From Pseudomonadota bacterium (GTDB lineage Bacteria; Pseudomonadota; Gammaproteobacteria; Xanthomonadales; Xanthomonadaceae), in the NCBI GenBank assembly GCA_023423675.1, contig JAFAFD010000397.1, positions 1 to 7,533 on the forward strand: 7,533 bases of DNA. Reading direction: 5' to 3'. The notes below the pieces were generated by a model, which saw nothing but the letters and a program-made list of their open reading frames with translations, did no database searches and was not told the origin of the DNA. A program made the position numbers and the translations under genes. Below are positions 5,209-7,533 of the stretch, one piece after another (position 1 is the stretch's first letter; every line of letters begins with the position of its first letter).

Positions 5209-7394
5209 AGCGCGAACGTCACCGACAAGCGCGCCTGTCGCGGTGCACCGGGGAACAGGTAGTAATCACCGCCGCTGCTGCCGGTATCGCGCCAGTAGAA
5301 GCGGTTGAACACGTTGTCCACCGACAGGTTCCAGGTCACCGCACGCTCGTGCAGGCGATGCTGGAAGCGCAGGCCGGCATCGAACACCGAGTAGTCCGGG
5401 GCACGCACGCTGCCATCGGCGCGGGCCACGTTGGACGAGGCATAGCGCCAGCCACCGGTCACATCCAGGCCCTGCACGAAGGGCAGCGCATAGGCCAGGT
5501 GCACGCTGGCACGCACCTTGGGCACGTTCACCAGCTGGTGGCCCTCATACGCCGGCGTACCTGCATCGTGTGCGCGCGCCTGCAGCACGCTGGCGCTGGC
5601 GACGATCTGCAGCGCGTCGGTCAGCTGGCCGTTGGCGGTCAGTTCCAGGCCGCTGTGGGTCTGCGTGCCCTGCTGCACGAAGGTGTAGCCTGCCTCGCTA
5701 TCGTCCGGCTGGGCGAACTGGTACGGCTGGGAAATGCGGAACAGCGCCGCGCCGAGGGTCAGTGCTTCCACCGGCACGTACTTCACGCCCACTTCCAGCT
5801 GGCGCGACTGCACCGACGGCAGGAACTCATCGGCGTTGGTGGTCCAGAACGGTGCCTCCTGGCCCAGCGAGATGCCGCGCACGTAGCTGCCGTAGACGTT
5901 GAGCTGGTCGTTGGCCTTCCACACCAACGCGGTCTGCGGCAGGAAGCGCGACAGGCGGCTCTGCCGCTGCGGGTTGCCGCGCTTGTCATAGGCACGCTCG
6001 TCCAGGCGCACGAAACGGCCACCGGCCAGCCACTGCCAGTCATCGTTGAAGCTGATGCGGTCCAGCGCGAACACGGCGGTCTGGCGGCTGTCGAGGCGGC
6101 GCGCGGACGGGCCCGGCTGCAGCGGCGAGGGCTCGTACACCGGCACCTGTGCATCGTGGATGTTGGCGCTGCCCACGTACTCGTTGACGCTTGGGCGACG
6201 GTCGACGGTGCGGCGGAAATAGTCGGCGCCGACGGTCAGCTCATGGCCGACGCTGCCGGTAACGAAACGGCCACGCAGTTCGGCGCGCGCCTGCTGGTTG
6301 CGGCGGGTGTCATCCGGGCTGCGGTAATCGTAGATGTCGTAGTCGCCATTGGGCGCGAAGTAATTGCCCGGCGTGCTGCCATCGGCGCACTGCGCGGTGT
6401 AGTAGCAGCCGTAGGCGAAGGCCACGTTGTCATCGATGACCGAACGGCTGTAGCCCACCGACACGCGCGACTGCCAGCGCTCGTTGAAATCGTAGGTGTG
6501 CAGGGCGGTGATGTTGGTGCTGGCGATGTCCACCGGGCGCTGCCACGGCTGATAGCCGAGCAGGTGCTTGCGGTCGACGCCGCGCGGCAGCTCGCTGGCG
6601 CCCAGCAGCTGGTAGCCGGACACCGAGCGCTGCGTGCTGGTCTGGTAGTTGGCATCCACTTCCAGCTTGCCGCGTTCGCCGATGAACCAGTCAGCGGCCA
6701 GCGAGTAGAAATTGCGGTTGCCGTCGGCGTGCTCGACGTAGGAATTGCTGGCATCCCACGCCGCGTTGAGGCGCACGCCGAATCGCGGCGTGATCCAGTG
6801 GCCGACATCGGCCGCGACATAGCGCGAGCCTTCCGAGTCCGTGCCCAGGGTGACGGTGCGCACTTCGGCGGGACGCTTGCCCACGTAATTGATGATGCCG
6901 CCTGGGGCCATCACGCCGGCGGCGAGGCCGGCTTCACCCTTGAGGATCTGCACTTCCTGCACGTTCTCCAGGGCCAGGCGCTGTTCGCCGGCGATGGCCA
7001 GGCCGTTGAAGCGGTAGCCGGTGGCTGCGTCCAGGGCGAAGCCGCGGATGGCGATGTTCTGGTAGTAGCCGACCGGTGCGTAGGCATCGCCCAGCGAGGC
7101 ATCGTTGCTGGCCAGCTCGGACAGCGAACGCACCTGGCGACGGTCGAGGTAATCGCGGTCGAGCACGTTCACCGAGGCCGGCGTGTCCTTCCAGCTGCCG
7201 CCGCCGAAGGCATTGGCGCGCGAGGTATCGGCCGCGGGTTTGCCGGCCTGCACGCGCACGGCGGCCAGCTCGGTCGGCGAACGTTCGGCGCCGGAGGCGT
7301 CCACGTCGGGGGATGCCTCGGCAGCGCTGGCGTGCAGCGGCAGGGCGGCGCAGAGGGCAAGGGCGAGCAGGGTGGGGCGCAGGCAGCGGTTCAT
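5205..7394 (-). CDS. TonB-dependent outer membrane receptor, predicted thiamin receptor
   Basis: Encodes 729 residues. A signal peptide (1-24, core LLALALCAALPL, cleavage near HASA/AEA) is followed by a possible TonB box (TELAAVRV, 41-48), a plug domain (about 65-175: TPASVNVLDRDYLDRRQV, NIAIRGF, VQILKGEAGLAAGVMAPGGIINYVGKRP) and a 22-strand barrel to the end (SVDNVFNRFYWRD, then ARLSVTFAL). Cys330 and Cys336 probably form a disulfide in an extracellular loop. By sequence it resembles ferric-siderophore receptors of the FpvA/FhuE type. The TPP riboswitch in its leader and pnuT downstream instead point to thiamin or a phosphorylated derivative, taken up with energy from TonB-ExbBD. ATG at 7394 is chosen for the signal peptide; its Shine-Dalgarno site is weak (AGAAGACGAA) and may be hidden in a hairpin. 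A TTG at 7478 opens the same frame but lies at the riboswitch edge. Confidence 0.9.
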   Translation of the reverse strand: MNRCLRPTLLALALCAALPLHASAAEASPDVDASGAERSPTELAAVRVQAGKPAADTSRANAFGGGSWKDTPASVNVLDRDYLDRRQVRSLSELASNDASLGDAYAPVGYYQNIAIRGFALDAATGYRFNGLAIAGEQRLALENVQEVQILKGEAGLAAGVMAPGGIINYVGKRPAEVRTVTLGTDSEGSRYVAADVGHWITPRFGVRLNAAWDASNSYVEHADGNRNFYSLAADWFIGERGKLEVDANYQTSTQRSVSGYQLLGASELPRGVDRKHLLGYQPWQRPVDIASTNITALHTYDFNERWQSRVSVGYSRSVIDDNVAFAYGCYYTAQCADGSTPGNYFAPNGDYDIYDYRSPDDTRRNQQARAELRGRFVTGSVGHELTVGADYFRRTVDRRPSVNEYVGSANIHDAQVPVYEPSPLQPGPSARRLDSRQTAVFALDRISFNDDWQWLAGGRFVRLDERAYDKRGNPQRQSRLSRFLPQTALVWKANDQLNVYGSYVRGISLGQEAPFWTTNADEFLPSVQSRQLEVGVKYVPVEALTLGAALFRISQPYQFAQPDDSEAGYTFVQQGTQTHSGLELTANGQLTDALQIVASASVLQARAHDAGTPAYEGHQLVNVPKVRASVHLAYALPFVQGLDVTGGWRYASSNVARADGSVRAPDYSVFDAGLRFQHRLHERAVTWNLSVDNVFNRFYWRDTGSSGGDYYLFPGAPRQARLSVTFAL

Positions 7395-7398
7395 TCGG

Positions 7399-7466
7399 TT
7401 CGTCTTCTGACAGCAAGGGAGACGAAGCGACGGCGCACGGACGCACCTGCCCGGAACGGGGGTGCG
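7399..7466 (-). promoter_or_regulatory. Leader hairpins downstream of the TPP aptamer (candidate expression platform)
   Basis: Two inverted repeats lie between aptamer and start codon. In RNA sense, CGCACC (7466-7461) pairs with GGTGCG (7447-7442), with inner CCC/GGG pairing, giving a stable GC-rich hairpin with no U-run after it. Next, TTCGTCT (7426-7420) pairs with AGACGAA (7405-7399) across 14 nt; the latter lies in the only Shine-Dalgarno-like stretch before ATG 7394. This favours control of translation initiation over transcription termination, by inference only. Confidence 0.5.
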
Positions 7467-7479
7467 ACTGCTGCTCAAA

Positions 7480-7533
7480 GCTCCCTACGCCGGTGCAAAC
7501 CGGATCAGGTTCCAAGGGACTCTCTCAGCCTGG
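7480..7533 (-). promoter_or_regulatory. TPP riboswitch (THI box), 5' part cut by the window edge
   Basis: On the minus strand the conserved THI-box pieces follow in order: CTGAGA (7528-7523), the pyrimidine-binding J3/2 motif; CCCTT; ACCTGATC (7510-7503); a CCGG/CCGG hairpin (7503-7490); and GCGTAGGGA (7490-7482). These are the thiamin pyrophosphate sensor core. The 5' strand of the closing P1 helix and the promoter lie beyond base 7533. The element sits about 85 nt upstream of the receptor ATG and, as in other bacteria, should repress the operon when TPP is abundant. Confidence 0.96.

Noticed and set aside
7395..7478. Longer N-terminus for the TonB receptor from TTG at 7478
   Set aside because: The extension would place a start at the end of the TPP aptamer, using its conserved GGGA as a Shine-Dalgarno site at too short a spacing, and would put 28 residues in front of a clean signal peptide.

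Overview
The window is high-GC (about two thirds G+C) gammaproteobacterial DNA, best read as a Stenotrophomonas species of the S. maltophilia group. The evidence is four copies of the GTAG-headed palindromic repeat typical of that genus (SMAG elements), an Ax21-family outer membrane protein, and Xanthomonadaceae-type codon use. I see no sign of a prophage, plasmid, insertion sequence, CRISPR array, tRNA or rRNA. It looks like ordinary chromosome with closely packed genes.

Layout. (1) Bases 1-305, plus strand: the C-terminal half of an Ax21-like outer membrane protein, followed by a strong intrinsic terminator (368-398). (2) 483-1403, minus: a secreted DUF6624-family protein of unknown function. 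(3) 1538-3381, minus: a tight three-gene operon, read right to left: a polytopic membrane protein, an ECF sigma factor, and a four-helix membrane protein that is probably its anti-sigma factor. A bipartite ECF-like promoter (TGTCA / CGTC) lies just upstream, suggesting autoregulation. (4) 3614-4585, plus: a cytoplasmic DyP-type (class B-like) haem peroxidase. (5) 4639-7394, minus: a thiamin uptake operon made of a TonB-dependent outer membrane receptor overlapped by a PnuT/PnuC-family inner membrane transporter. It is headed by a TPP riboswitch that runs off the right edge.

How the parts work together. The riboswitch makes the receptor-transporter pair a thiamin scavenging route: receptor across the outer membrane, PnuT across the inner membrane, both shut down when cytosolic TPP is high. 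Without the riboswitch the receptor would probably be annotated as a siderophore receptor. The sigma operon looks like a self-contained envelope-sensing switch whose first gene may be either the sensed or effector component.

The most striking sequence-level pattern is that every gap between transcription units holds one paired SMAG repeat, and that all three TAG stop codons in the window are the TAG of a SMAG GTAG head. The convergent peroxidase and pnuT genes each end inside one arm of the same 61-bp repeat pair. No gap between genes exceeds 300 bases.
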